Below are positions 15,054-23,717 of a stretch of 44,112 nucleotides of DNA, piece by piece (positions within the stretch are counted from its first letter, which is position 1; the number at the start of each line of letters is the position of its first letter). Position numbers and translations under genes: made by a program. The notes under the pieces are model-generated. The model made no database searches. It saw only the letters and a list, made by a program, of their open reading frames with translations, and was not told where the DNA came from. The DNA is from Deltaproteobacteria bacterium. Its GTDB lineage: Bacteria; Desulfobacterota; Syntrophobacteria; BM002. The stretch covers positions 741,029-785,140 of the forward strand of contig CP070735.1 of assembly GCA_020347625.1 (NCBI GenBank), in the 5' to 3' direction.

Positions 15054-15113
15054 CAATTATCCTGGAGGCCGCGTCGTTTGGACATGGTCATTTAAACACA
15101 GGGAGAATTAAAC

Positions 15114-15689
15114 GTGGCGAAGTTCAAGGGTAGTAAAACCGAAAGAAATCTGCTCACAGCTTTTGCCGGGGAATCCCAGGCGCGAAACCGTTACACTTAC
15201 TTTGCTGAGCAAGCGAGGCAGGATGGGTTTGTTCAGATCGCGGACATCTTTGCAGAGACGGCCGACCATGAAAGAGAGCACGCCAAGAGGTTCTTCAAGT
15301 TTCTAAATGGCGGTGAGGTAGAAGTAAAGTGGAACTTTCCCGCCGGCGTCATCGGTAGCACCTACGATAATCTCATAGCTGCGGCGGCGGGCGAGCGCTA
15401 TGAACACACCGAGATGTATCCCGGTTTCGCTGAGGTGGCACGCCAGGAAGGCTTTGTCCGCGTGGCCGAGGTTCTTGAGGCCATATGCGTTGCTGAAAGA
15501 CAGCACGAAAAGAGATACCTCGAACTGGCAGCCAACGTCAAAGATGGACGCGTTTTCAGACGTGAAGGCGAGGTTGTTTGGCGCTGTCGCAACTGTGGCT
15601 ATTTGCACCTGCACGCGGAAGCCCCTGAAGTCTGCCCGGCTTGCATCAGTCCTCGAGCCTATTTTGAACTTCTCGGGGAGAATTGGTAA
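15114..15689 (+). CDS. rbr: Rubrerythrin
   Basis: A 191-aa peroxide-reducing diiron protein with the classical two domains. The four-helix diiron part has Glu20 (AGESQARNRY), Glu53 and His56 (DHEREHA), Glu94, and Glu128 with His131 (AERQHEKRY). The C-terminal rubredoxin-like domain has two Cys pairs, C158-x2-C161 and C174-x2-C177. It detoxifies hydrogen peroxide in anaerobes, accepting electrons from rubredoxin or ferredoxin. GTG start with AGGGAGA upstream. The preceding ferredoxin is a plausible partner but is separated by a terminator. Confidence 0.96.
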   Translation: MAKFKGSKTERNLLTAFAGESQARNRYTYFAEQARQDGFVQIADIFAETADHEREHAKRFFKFLNGGEVEVKWNFPAGVIGSTYDNLIAAAAGERYEHTEMYPGFAEVARQEGFVRVAEVLEAICVAERQHEKRYLELAANVKDGRVFRREGEVVWRCRNCGYLHLHAEAPEVCPACISPRAYFELLGENW

Positions 15690-15693
15690 ATTA

Positions 15694-15763
15694 AAGGCAC
15701 ATGGTACAAGGCACAGGGCACAAGGTCTGTGTTAGCCGGCAGCAGACAGCGGGCAGCAGGCAG
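15694..15763 (-). repeat. Composite heptad block, copy B (reverse orientation)
   Basis: AAGGCAC, ATGGTAC, AAGGCAC, AGGGCAC, AAGGTCT, GTGTTAG, CCGGCAG, CAGACAG, CGGGCAG, CAGGCAG. The reverse complement aligns with 12142-12197. It begins 5 nt after the rubrerythrin stop. Confidence 0.92.
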
Positions 15764-15828
15764 TAATCTGGTCATTTGGCTTCGCCGTCATTAAGTCATT
15801 ACGCTACGCTGTCATTTGTTGTGATATG

Positions 15829-15956
15829 AAATCCCAAATCTACAATCTACTCTCTGCTCTATTCTCTAAGCCCTTTAATCTCCTCAATTCGAAATTCGCA
15901 ATTATCTCTCTATGCTCCATGCTCCATGCCCTAAGCCTTGCGCCTTGTACCTTTTT
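15829..15956. repeat. AAATCTA and CTCCATG heptad tracts
   Basis: 15829-15870: AAATCCC, AAATCTA, CAATCTA, CTCTCTG, CTCTATT, CTCTAAG. 15908-15956: CTCTATG, CTCCATG twice, CCCTAAG, CCTTGCG, CCTTGTA, CCTTTTT. The tract ends at the stop of the minus-strand aldo/keto reductase. Confidence 0.85.
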
Positions 15957-15962
15957 TGCGAT

Positions 15963-16748
15963 CTATTTCCTTATATAATCCCCAATCTTCCTCATGCGTA
16001 TGAGTTCTTCCTCACTTAACGGACCAAGGTCCAGGGTCCTGAGAGCTTCTCTCATCTGTTCGTGATTCTTGGGTCCAGTCATGCAAATATCCACTGCCGG
16101 ATGGGACAAAGCAAAGCGATAACAGTCGCTGGCTGAAGGCGCGTATTCACCCGGAGGCATTTTTTTCTGCTCAAGCAAATTGCCCCACCTGGTCGCCGTA
16201 TAAGTTACTATGCCTGAAGTACCTTCTCCCTGCAGATACGGAAAGGTCGCAGTCTCCGCGCCCCGGTGTGCGGCGTTGTAGCGAATGTGAAAGATGTCAA
16301 AAGGCTCTTCGCTAACCAGTTTTGGAAAGAGTCGGCGGTTGTGACTGGATATTGCGAGGAAACGGAACATACCCTTCGCCTTCATGGCTAAAGCCCGTTC
16401 TAGAATTCTCCGTGAAGGTTTATTGTTGTACCATCCCAAGAGCAAAACATCACCGTGATCGAGCGCCAAACGTTTCAGTGCCCGGTGATAAAAAGTTTCC
16501 ATTAAAAAGCCGGAACGGGAATAGCTCTGGATGACGATAACCAGATTATCTCGTTTTCCCTTCCGGCAGATATTCCGTATGGCATCGCTCATCCCGCTCT
16601 TACGCAGAGAACCCCAATAGAAATAGTTGCAGCCCTTGTCAAAAGCTTCTTCGAAACTCACCGCTGGTGCCCCATAGCTCGAAGCTACGCCCAACCGCCC
16701 TACTTTCAAGCCAGTTCTGCCCAACATTCTCGGTTCATTGAAATCCAT
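15963..16748 (-). CDS. Aldo/keto reductase-like protein, active site incomplete
   Basis: A 261-aa TIM-barrel protein of the aldo/keto reductase superfamily. The opening RMLGRTGLKVGRLGVASSYG and the closing ICMTGPKNHEQMREAL (cofactor-binding part) are family-like. The catalytic Tyr may be in GCNYFYWG and a His is in ISSHNR, but the strand that normally holds the catalytic Lys (ATK) reads VIVIQSY. The chain is about 50-70 residues shorter than usual. It may have lost reductase activity or use another mechanism. AGGAGGTGG lies before the ATG. Divergent from the canonical aldo/keto reductase at 16902. Confidence 0.8.
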   Translation of the reverse strand: MDFNEPRMLGRTGLKVGRLGVASSYGAPAVSFEEAFDKGCNYFYWGSLRKSGMSDAIRNICRKGKRDNLVIVIQSYSRSGFLMETFYHRALKRLALDHGDVLLLGWYNNKPSRRILERALAMKAKGMFRFLAISSHNRRLFPKLVSEEPFDIFHIRYNAAHRGAETATFPYLQGEGTSGIVTYTATRWGNLLEQKKMPPGEYAPSASDCYRFALSHPAVDICMTGPKNHEQMREALRTLDLGPLSEEELIRMRKIGDYIRK

Positions 16749-16901
16749 GGCACCACCTCCTGCATTCCAAATCCTACATGGATTGCGCCAATCTATCCTA
16801 ATTCAGTCAATTCCAGATTCTTAAAGATATCACTTGTTTTTTCCCACTTTAGTGTTTAATTAATCATGGCAGAGAAAACAATTCAAAATCAGGAGGAAGC
16901 T

Positions 16902-17861
16902 ATGGAATTGCGCTCGCTTGGCACCTCTGATGTTAAAATCACACCAATTATCATGGGCACTTGGCAGGCCGGCAAAGACATGTGGGTTGGCATTGATGAT
17001 TCCGAGACCAAAAAGGCCATTCGAGCCGCTTTCGATGCTGGCATGATCACGGTTGACACCGCGGCAGTGTACGGGGATGGTCATTCCGAGCGAATTGTCG
17101 GGGAAGCGTTGGCCGATGTCCGGAGTCAAGCTGTCTACGCCACCAAGGTCTTCTCAAACCACCTGAAATACGACCAGGTCATTGAGGCATGCCATCGTTC
17201 CCTTGAGAATCTTAAAACCGATTATTTGGACCTTTACCAGATTCACTGGCCCGCAGGTTCTTTTGGCAGCGACATTGTCCCTATAGAAGAAACCATGCGG
17301 GCAATGAATGATCTCAAGGAGGAGGGTAAGATACGCGCCATCGGTGTGTCCAATTTCTCAAAAACCCAACTGGAAGAGGCTGCAGGGTGTGGCCGCATCG
17401 ATAGCCTCCAGCCGCCCTATTCATTGTTCTGGCGGCATTTGGAAAAAGACGCCATGCCGTACTGTGTTGAGAACAATATCACTATAATCGCCTATTCTCC
17501 TCTGGCCCAAGGGCTGTTGACCGGGAAATTCGGTCCCGAACATAAGTTCGCGAAAGGTGATCACCGGTCGAAAAACAGGCTTTTTGAACCCGAAAATTAC
17601 CAGCGAGTGCAGCAGGCCTTAACTAGACTGCGTCCTGTCGCCGATCGGCTCGGGGTAACTCTGGCACAACTGGCCCTGGCTTGGCTCATTGCGCAACCAA
17701 ATACGTGTGCAATCGCCGGGGCTCGGAATGCGGAACAGGCGTTGGATAACGCCAAAGCGGCCGAGATCCTCCTGTCGGCTGCCGATTTGGAAGAAATAGG
17801 CGAGATCGGCAGTACCGTTGCTGACCATTTTGACGACAATCCGGTAATGTGGAAATTCTAG
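16902..17861 (+). CDS. Aldo/keto reductase
   Basis: A 319-aa NADP-dependent aldo/keto reductase. The catalytic tetrad is visible: Asp and Tyr in VDTAAVYGDG, Lys in YATKVF, His in YQIHWP. Further family motifs are GVSNFS and AYSPLAQGLLTGKF, and the cofactor segment IAGARNAEQALDN near the C-terminus. The start at 16902 has AGGAGGA 6 nt upstream; the ATG at 16866 lacks a site and adds 12 residues unlike the family. Physiological substrate unknown. Confidence 0.93.
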   Translation: MELRSLGTSDVKITPIIMGTWQAGKDMWVGIDDSETKKAIRAAFDAGMITVDTAAVYGDGHSERIVGEALADVRSQAVYATKVFSNHLKYDQVIEACHRSLENLKTDYLDLYQIHWPAGSFGSDIVPIEETMRAMNDLKEEGKIRAIGVSNFSKTQLEEAAGCGRIDSLQPPYSLFWRHLEKDAMPYCVENNITIIAYSPLAQGLLTGKFGPEHKFAKGDHRSKNRLFEPENYQRVQQALTRLRPVADRLGVTLAQLALAWLIAQPNTCAIAGARNAEQALDNAKAAEILLSAADLEEIGEIGSTVADHFDDNPVMWKF

Positions 17862-17926
17862 TCTGCAATAATGTAAAGAAGTTGTCTCTGTAGAAATGTA
17901 TCCAGCTTGGAAGAGAGGTGGGAAGA

Positions 17927-18133
17927 TTAGGAAAATGATTTTGTTTCGGCTGATTGGCTCACCACCTGAGCCGCGTACCGTTCATATTCCGAGATGTAAA
18001 TTTGGTTACTGACGCCTGAGCACTGTTTGGGACAGCCTTTCATTTGAGTGGTGTCAATGATTTCCATCAAAGATTTACCGTCGGTCCACCAGCTAAAGTT
18101 ACAGTTACGACAAACCCAAAGAGCACGGGCCAT
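17927..18133 (-). CDS. Small zinc-ribbon-like protein
   Basis: A 68-aa protein with two Cys pairs: C8-x2-C11 (VCRNCNFSWW) and C34-x3-C38 (GCPKQCSG). The first is a typical zinc-knuckle half; the second is spaced one residue wider. No named family recognised. AAAGG is about 11 nt before the ATG. An overlapping plus-strand frame (18044-18325) has no such features, so this strand is preferred. The gap 17862-18407 holds nothing else that I can identify. Confidence 0.5.
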   Translation of the reverse strand: MARALWVCRNCNFSWWTDGKSLMEIIDTTQMKGCPKQCSGVSNQIYISEYERYAAQVVSQSAETKSFS

Positions 18134-18407
18134 TTTTCTGTAGCCTTTCTCCGCGACCGGGCGCGAGCAAATGATGGGGCGCGGCTTTTTCTCAGCTTAG
18201 CATTCAGTATCGAATACGCGCATGTCCGCTCACATAACCTTGCTACCGTGAGCTTACAGAAGCAAGATGACTATTGCAAGAAATTTATTAGCTGGATTGA
18301 AAATTTTCTTTTTTTAAAAGTATAAATGAAATCCAGCATCCATATTTAGTGACTTCATTACTAGCAATAGAGATTTTATTGGCGAGATTCGCGATGGGGT
18401 TTTAGTC

Positions 18408-18941
18408 ATGGTAAGAAGAATTTTTCTATTACTTTTGGTAACCGGGATGCTGTTTGACTGCATGGGGCACGAAGAAGTTTATCGTCAACGTAAAGCCATG
18501 AAAGAGGGGTGGCCACCGGAAATCCTCGGGTCTTACGCTGACGAGGTGATCCGACCGGGCGAAACTTGGAAGGTTTATTTGCGATTCATTGACCGCGACT
18601 GCGATATGACCTACATAGTGGCAGATCTGACTCAGGCCGGCTTTGGTTCATACCCGGTCAGTTTTACTCAAATAAAGGAGACAGGCTGCCAGGAGGTAAA
18701 AGGCTACGTTTTTCTCAATACACCCCTTGACCAATATTTGAGCTGGGATCAATTTGAACTGAAGGTTCTTATTCGTGACCGGCGAGGCAATCGCAGTAAG
18801 CCCCTCTTTTTTCCATTAAGTTTCGGGAGGTCGTCAGAGGATAATTTACCTGAAAGCTGGCAGGTAGCTGCTGAAAAGCCACTGGGTCCCATGCGATTTG
18901 ACCTGATGAGTTCCCAACGACTTCAGTCTGGCGGAAGTTGA
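18408..18941 (+). CDS. Predicted envelope protein of unknown function, paralogue of 8696-9250
   Basis: A 177-aa protein with an N-terminal hydrophobic signal (MVRRIFLLLLVTGMLFDC). A Cys at residue 18 is where a lipoprotein would be cleaved, but the -1 residue is Asp, not Gly/Ala/Ser, so lipidation is uncertain. The body matches the 8696-9250 protein motif for motif: IRPGETWKVYLRF, D-x-DM, YPVSFTQ, VKGYVFLNTPLDQYLSWD, IRDRRGNRSKPLFFPLSF and LPESWQ. Two members about 9 kb apart with no synteny between flanks point to an old duplication in this lineage. Converges on the TraB-family gene, 9 bp between stops. Confidence 0.82.
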   Translation: MVRRIFLLLLVTGMLFDCMGHEEVYRQRKAMKEGWPPEILGSYADEVIRPGETWKVYLRFIDRDCDMTYIVADLTQAGFGSYPVSFTQIKETGCQEVKGYVFLNTPLDQYLSWDQFELKVLIRDRRGNRSKPLFFPLSFGRSSEDNLPESWQVAAEKPLGPMRFDLMSSQRLQSGGS

Positions 18942-18950
18942 TAAATCGAA

Positions 18951-20114
18951 TTACGCAAATGCCTTCACCATTAAAGGTATGGCCACGAAGGTTCCCACCG
19001 AGCTGCCAATGTTGGTGAAGACCACAACAAGCAGTATCCGCGTGATCTTATTCTTCCAAAACCCTTTGAGAGAAGAGATGTCCTCGGGCAGATTCTCAAA
19101 ATCCCGTACCCTTGGCTTTCCCAGAAAAGCCTCCACCAATCCAGAAACCCAGCCAGCGGCGATCATGGGATTGAGGGATGTCAAAGGGGAGGCCAAAACA
19201 GCCGAGAGAACCGTCAGCGGGTGCCCCAGAGCAATGGCGGCACCGAGGCCTGCCAGAACACCATTTGCCAAGACCCACCATTTGATCATGTGGGCGCCGG
19301 TTGCGGTCCCGGCGGTGAAAAATCCAAGGATGAACAATCCCAAGATGAGAATCGGAATGAGCCATTTAAGACAGATGGTTAACCTGCTCTTGGGAGGGAT
19401 CTTGCTGAGTTCATCAATATCTACCGGCAAATTCCAGTAACTTTGAATCCCTGGAACGTGCCCGGCTCCCACGACTGCAACGATCTTTTGCCCCTGGGCT
19501 GTTCTGATCCTGTGAGCAAGATACTGGTCTCTCTCGTCGATTAAAATACTCTTTATTTCAGGAAGTTCTTCCCCCATTTCTGAGAGGAGTGCCTCGAGGG
19601 CATCCTTCTTCTTCATCTCTTCCACGTCTTCTTGTGTCAGCGAATCCACCTCCCCTGCCGAGGAGATGATCTGGGCCAGCAGCTTTACCTTCGTCCATAA
19701 TCCCATGCGCCGCCAGGTCCTTGATAGGGTGGTGCGTATATCCCTGTCCGCCAAACGCACACTGGCACCCACCTCTTCCGCCGCTCGGATGGCTCGCAAC
19801 ATTTCTGCACCCGGCTTGCTCCCCAATTTCAAACCAATTTTTTTTTGGAAATGGGCTAGCATCAGGTTTGACAATAGGAGAAAAGCCTTTTTTTCTCTGA
19901 TTACTTTGAAGAGATTGGTATCTTGCCATCTGCTTTCCTGCGTCAGCGATTGATATCTAGATTCGCAGAGTTCGACACATACCGTATCCGGCTTCATTTC
20001 CTCAATGACTTGAGCAACCAGATCGGCACTCTGGCTGGACACATGGGCGGTTCCGATTAGATTTACCTCTTTAGCTTCGTAAGTCAGTTTAAGGATATTA
20101 TCACTGTTAACCAT
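18951..20114 (-). CDS. TraB/PrgY-family membrane protein
   Basis: A 387-aa protein. The N-terminal domain (about 1-230) has the TraB hallmarks GTAHVS (21-26), VELCESRY, LADRDIRTTLSR, ERDQYLAHRI and VVGAGHVPGI, which in the TIKI/EreA/TraB group form a metal-dependent peptidase-like fold. The C-terminal domain carries about four membrane segments (LIPILILGLFILGFF, WWVLANGVLAGLGAAI and two near the end). Enterococcal TraB/PrgY lowers pheromone export; in other bacteria the role is unknown. The start has no strong SD site. Monocistronic. Confidence 0.88.
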   Translation of the reverse strand: MVNSDNILKLTYEAKEVNLIGTAHVSSQSADLVAQVIEEMKPDTVCVELCESRYQSLTQESRWQDTNLFKVIREKKAFLLLSNLMLAHFQKKIGLKLGSKPGAEMLRAIRAAEEVGASVRLADRDIRTTLSRTWRRMGLWTKVKLLAQIISSAGEVDSLTQEDVEEMKKKDALEALLSEMGEELPEIKSILIDERDQYLAHRIRTAQGQKIVAVVGAGHVPGIQSYWNLPVDIDELSKIPPKSRLTICLKWLIPILILGLFILGFFTAGTATGAHMIKWWVLANGVLAGLGAAIALGHPLTVLSAVLASPLTSLNPMIAAGWVSGLVEAFLGKPRVRDFENLPEDISSLKGFWKNKITRILLVVVFTNIGSSVGTFVAIPLMVKAFA

Positions 20115-20259
20115 GGGTATTACACGCGTTGCCTTGTCCGGAAGGATAATAAGTTGTGGCTTACTCTAATTTCTCTTGCAAAGGAAATCAACCAGGGGCG
20201 GGGATAATATTATGCTAGACCGCTTGCATAAATAATTTGCAAATGAAAAAAGTTACGGA

Positions 20260-21153
20260 TTAAGCAGGATAAGCGGCTTTTAGTCCCTTGAGGAAATTTC
20301 CAAAGGCTGTTGAAGAAAAATAAACTATCCTGGTTTGCGGCCCAAAGCAGACCTCATCGCCATCCGCTAATTGGTATTTTTCATAGGGTGTCAAGGGTTG
20401 ACCATTTATGAGGGTCCCATTTTTGGACCCACAATCCACTAAAAAACAGGCAGTACTGGTGGGGTGAGCGTAAAGGTAGGCGTGAGACCTGGACACCATA
20501 TTGTTATAGATGACGACGTCATTGAAAATAGCGCGTCCTATGGTGATGGTATTTTCAGCTGAGTCAGCCTTAGTTTTTTTTACCTCGATGACTCTGGCTT
20601 CTAGAGCAACAGCGTCTGGGGCGCCTTGTTTGAGTTGTTGCATAACATAGGGGTCATCAATTGAGGTTGTGTTGAGCTGAAAGACGGCCTCACTGTCCAA
20701 AACACTCTGGACTTTTTCGAGTAAAAATCCGTGAGGGTTGAGTCTGACAAATTCAGAAAAGTCGAGATTCGAAGTGAGCGAGAGGTAATGTGAGATTTTC
20801 TTGTACTTGAATCTTTCAGTTGATTCAAATTTTTCAATTCTCTCAAATTGCCGAAAGTTCTCGGCAAATTCCAGGGCGATTCCTTCGATCTTATCATCGA
20901 TCCGTCTAATTACTGCATTGCCCCGGAGGCCTATAGCCTGATCACTGTCTATAAAGTTTGGCGGCAGATAAAAGGTTACCACCGCCTGGTCGCCGACCTG
21001 AAACTCGCGCCAATCTTTGGTTTTGATGAGGGCCCCTCCCAGGCTTACATTTTCGGTTATGCCCTCAGTCTCGTAATTGCCTTTGGCGTTAAATATTTCC
21101 GTCGGGAAGTGACGCTTTATGCGAACATATTTTCGGCGCTCACGTGTCGTCAT
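20260..21153 (-). CDS. PilZ-FHA domain protein
   Basis: A 297-aa signalling protein. The N-terminal PilZ domain binds cyclic di-GMP: R-x3-R motif in RRKYVRIKR and N-x-S-x2-G in NVSLGGALI. A middle region (110-190) of unclear fold follows. The C-terminal FHA domain, a phosphothreonine reader, shows TIGRAIFNDVVI, the VSRSHAYL core, and DCGSKNGTLINGQPL. It would couple c-di-GMP to a Ser/Thr-kinase partner. The start at 21153 has CAGGAGT 6 nt upstream; the TTG at 21231 is rejected. No kinase is nearby. A second PilZ protein lies at 27517. Confidence 0.93.
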   Translation of the reverse strand: MTTRERRKYVRIKRHFPTEIFNAKGNYETEGITENVSLGGALIKTKDWREFQVGDQAVVTFYLPPNFIDSDQAIGLRGNAVIRRIDDKIEGIALEFAENFRQFERIEKFESTERFKYKKISHYLSLTSNLDFSEFVRLNPHGFLLEKVQSVLDSEAVFQLNTTSIDDPYVMQQLKQGAPDAVALEARVIEVKKTKADSAENTITIGRAIFNDVVIYNNMVSRSHAYLYAHPTSTACFLVDCGSKNGTLINGQPLTPYEKYQLADGDEVCFGPQTRIVYFSSTAFGNFLKGLKAAYPA

Positions 21154-21804
21154 CAGACTCCTGTCTTGCCACGGGGTAGCAAATGGGTTCTGTAGTCCAT
21201 CTATTTTTATCGCGTAAACGAAATTATGCAAATCTTATGCCTACTTAGAGAGAGTTCTACCATGAGGTGATGTTCCGAATCTTTTCAACTTTTACGGTCT
21301 AATTCCAATTCTTCGAGAGAGCACGACTTTTTTTATAAAAATGTGTTCTCTCTCCATAAGGCTGTTGTTTAATGGAATTAAGGATTAAGTAAAGACAAAG
21401 AGCGATTCTCAAGGTAAAATTGAAATAGAGTGTCAAAGAGGTTTAACAGGTTTCGATTGAAAGATGAGCCCACCTTCTCTCCCTCTGTGGCACAACTTTG
21501 AGCGTGCCGTGAACAGTGATAATGTCGTGAGGGACAGGCAGCGGAAGGTTTTTCTCCTCGATGGCTATACCAGTGCAGAGCGATGCGTCGATTATCGTTA
21601 AGTTGACTCTGTGGACCCAACTAAATCGCTAAGACGGTCTAAAGGGGAGTTCATGGTTTAGCGGAGTCGAGAAACGAAGGCTTGACTGTTCTAGATAATG
21701 AGCGCCACAAAAGACCATGTCAATTAGGGAACGATAACCTCAAGCACGGTTCAGCATGAATAGACGTGAAGTGAACCTGACGGAGGAAATAAGGAGAAGG
21801 TGAA
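21154..21804. other. 651-bp gap with a long imperfect palindrome and no gene
   Basis: Contains a 40-bp imperfect palindrome at 21315-21354: GAGAGAGCAC and GTG-TT-CTCTCTC arms around an AT core that is itself palindromic (TTTTTATAAAAA). No heptad tracts, which is unusual for this window. Around 21722 there is an AATTAGGGAAC motif shared with 25475. Small open frames here have no SD site and no family likeness. Confidence 0.5.
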
Positions 21805-22104
21805 ATGACAGAGGGTAACCAAGACATTTTGGAGCAAATCGTCACAATTTTTGTCACAAATGGAGTCGAGAATTTCTTGGTTGTTGCTGAAAATCCAGAA
21901 TCACAACAACAAGTGGGCGAAGACTTTCGTGCCGTGTTTGGTGGCAAAAAGAGCAGGATAGTGGCAATGCTCATGCGGGTTCTTCAGCAAAAAGAAGACA
22001 ATTTGGGCCTAATTCTCGACTCATTTGTCTCTCTCGGTCATCTTGATAAAACAGAGGAAGAAGGGGAAGTGGACAAGGTGATAGAACGGCTCAGAAAAAA
22101 CTAA
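21805..22104 (+). CDS. Conserved-looking 99-aa protein of unknown function
   Basis: An acidic, mostly helical soluble protein (MTEGNQDILEQIVTIF ... VDKVIERLRKN) with no Cys and no membrane segment. Strong AAGGAGAAGG upstream of the ATG. It lies 101 bp before the inositol-phosphate synthase start on the same strand, so the two may be cotranscribed. I do not recognise a family. Confidence 0.72.
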   Translation: MTEGNQDILEQIVTIFVTNGVENFLVVAENPESQQQVGEDFRAVFGGKKSRIVAMLMRVLQQKEDNLGLILDSFVSLGHLDKTEEEGEVDKVIERLRKN

Positions 22105-22205
22105 AGTAGTATTTGGACACCGATCACGTCGCGGTGCTGTCCACCCCTATAGAGCAGTGTGCAAATGCGGCTAATAATGAACGCGCGAGCAAGGGTATAA
22201 AAACC

Positions 22206-23528
22206 ATGAGACGGAAAGAAGATATCCAGAAGGCAGATGGGAAGCTAGGTGTACTTATCCCGGGAATGGGAGGGGCAGTAAGTACTACCTTTCTGGCGGG
22301 GGTGGAAGCGGTGCGGAGTGGTATCGCACTTCCTGTTGGTTCGTTAAGCCAAATGGGGACCATCCGACTGGGAAAGCGGTTCGAATATCGTATTCCACGT
22401 ATTATGGATTTTGTACCACTCGCTAGGCTGGACGACTTGGTCTTCGGCGGATGGGATGTTTTTGAGGATAACTGCTACGATGCAGCCCTTCAAGCCGGAG
22501 TACTCGAGAAGGAACATCTTGAGGCGGTTCGGACGTTTCTCGAGGGTTTACATCCCTGGCCGGCTGTCTTCAATCAGGCATTCGTAAAAAATCTAGTTGG
22601 TCCGAATATAAAACCGCAGACGTCTCACCTGGAACTGGTTGAGAGCGTTAAGACGGATATCGAAGCCTTCAGACGCCAACACCATATATCACGTTGTGTT
22701 ATGATCTGGTGCGGCAGCACTGAAGCCCACCTGAAACCCGCGGAAGTGCATGGTTCGCTGGCCAATTTTGAGGCGGGTTTAAAAAGTAACGACCCTAATA
22801 TCTCGCCAAGCATGCTTTACGCTTACGCCGCTTTGACCAGTGGCATCCCTTACATAAATGGAGCCCCCAATCTCACCGTGGATATACCGGCCATGGTGGA
22901 GTTGGCTGATCAGTGCCAGGTCGCAATCGTCGGCAAGGATTTTAAAACTGGGCAGACGTTGATGAAAACCATTCTGGCACCGGGATTGAAGGCGCGCATG
23001 CTAGGTCTCACCGGTTGGTACTCTACCAACATTCTCGGCAATCGGGACGGCATGGTCTTGGAAAATAAGGATTCGTTCAAAACCAAAGAGGAGAGCAAGC
23101 TCTCGGTTCTAGAAACCATACTTCAGCCAGAAATTTATTCAGAACTCTACGGTGACTTCCACCACAAGGTGGTAATCAGCTACTATCCACCCAGGGGTGA
23201 CAACAAAGAAGGATGGGACTGTATCGATATATTTGGCTGGCTCGGCTATCCCATGCAGATCAAGGTGGATTTCCTTTGTAGAGATAGCATACTGGCAGCA
23301 CCCCTGGTGCTTGATCTGGTCCTGTTTATTGATCTGGCCCAACGTGCCGCAATGGCTGGTATTCAGGAGTGGCTTTCTTTCTATTTCAAGAGTCCGCAAT
23401 GTGGAGCCGACCTCTATTCCGAACACGATCTTTTCATTCAATTGATGAAACTGAAAAACACCTTGCGCTACCTGATGGGTGAGGATCAAATTACCCATTT
23501 GGGGCTAGATTACTACTACCATCTCTAA
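22206..23528 (+). CDS. ino1: Inositol-3-phosphate synthase
   Basis: A 440-aa NAD-dependent enzyme that isomerises glucose 6-phosphate to 1D-myo-inositol 3-phosphate, for inositol lipids or compatible solutes such as di-myo-inositol phosphate. The Rossmann segment is GVLIPGMGGAVSTTFLAG. Further hallmarks are IWCGSTEA, INGAPNLTVDIPAM, GKDFKTGQTLMKTILAPGLKAR, STNILGNRDGMVL, SYYPPRGDNKEGWDCIDI. Full family length. The start at 22206 has AAGGG about 10 nt upstream; the TTG at 22113 would add a leader unlike homologues. No phosphatase or phospholipid synthase follows. Confidence 0.95.
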   Translation: MRRKEDIQKADGKLGVLIPGMGGAVSTTFLAGVEAVRSGIALPVGSLSQMGTIRLGKRFEYRIPRIMDFVPLARLDDLVFGGWDVFEDNCYDAALQAGVLEKEHLEAVRTFLEGLHPWPAVFNQAFVKNLVGPNIKPQTSHLELVESVKTDIEAFRRQHHISRCVMIWCGSTEAHLKPAEVHGSLANFEAGLKSNDPNISPSMLYAYAALTSGIPYINGAPNLTVDIPAMVELADQCQVAIVGKDFKTGQTLMKTILAPGLKARMLGLTGWYSTNILGNRDGMVLENKDSFKTKEESKLSVLETILQPEIYSELYGDFHHKVVISYYPPRGDNKEGWDCIDIFGWLGYPMQIKVDFLCRDSILAAPLVLDLVLFIDLAQRAAMAGIQEWLSFYFKSPQCGADLYSEHDLFIQLMKLKNTLRYLMGEDQITHLGLDYYYHL

Positions 23529-23717
23529 CCCGGTTGAACGTATAAATTTCTTTTTCAGTCCTGGTAGCACTTCAGCCCCGTTGGGTTTTTTCGATTCAGT
23601 TAGCATCATTGAGAGTTCTACCCAGGTGAGTTTCACTGGCCCGATACTTCGATACCCGAATGCATTTCGATTGTGGTACATTTAAACAGATTACCGTAAT
23701 GGAGAGGAGGGAGATGG

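Noticed and set aside
18044..18325. Plus-strand 93-codon frame overlapping the zinc-ribbon gene
   Set aside because: No SD site and low-information sequence; the opposite strand has ordered Cys pairs.
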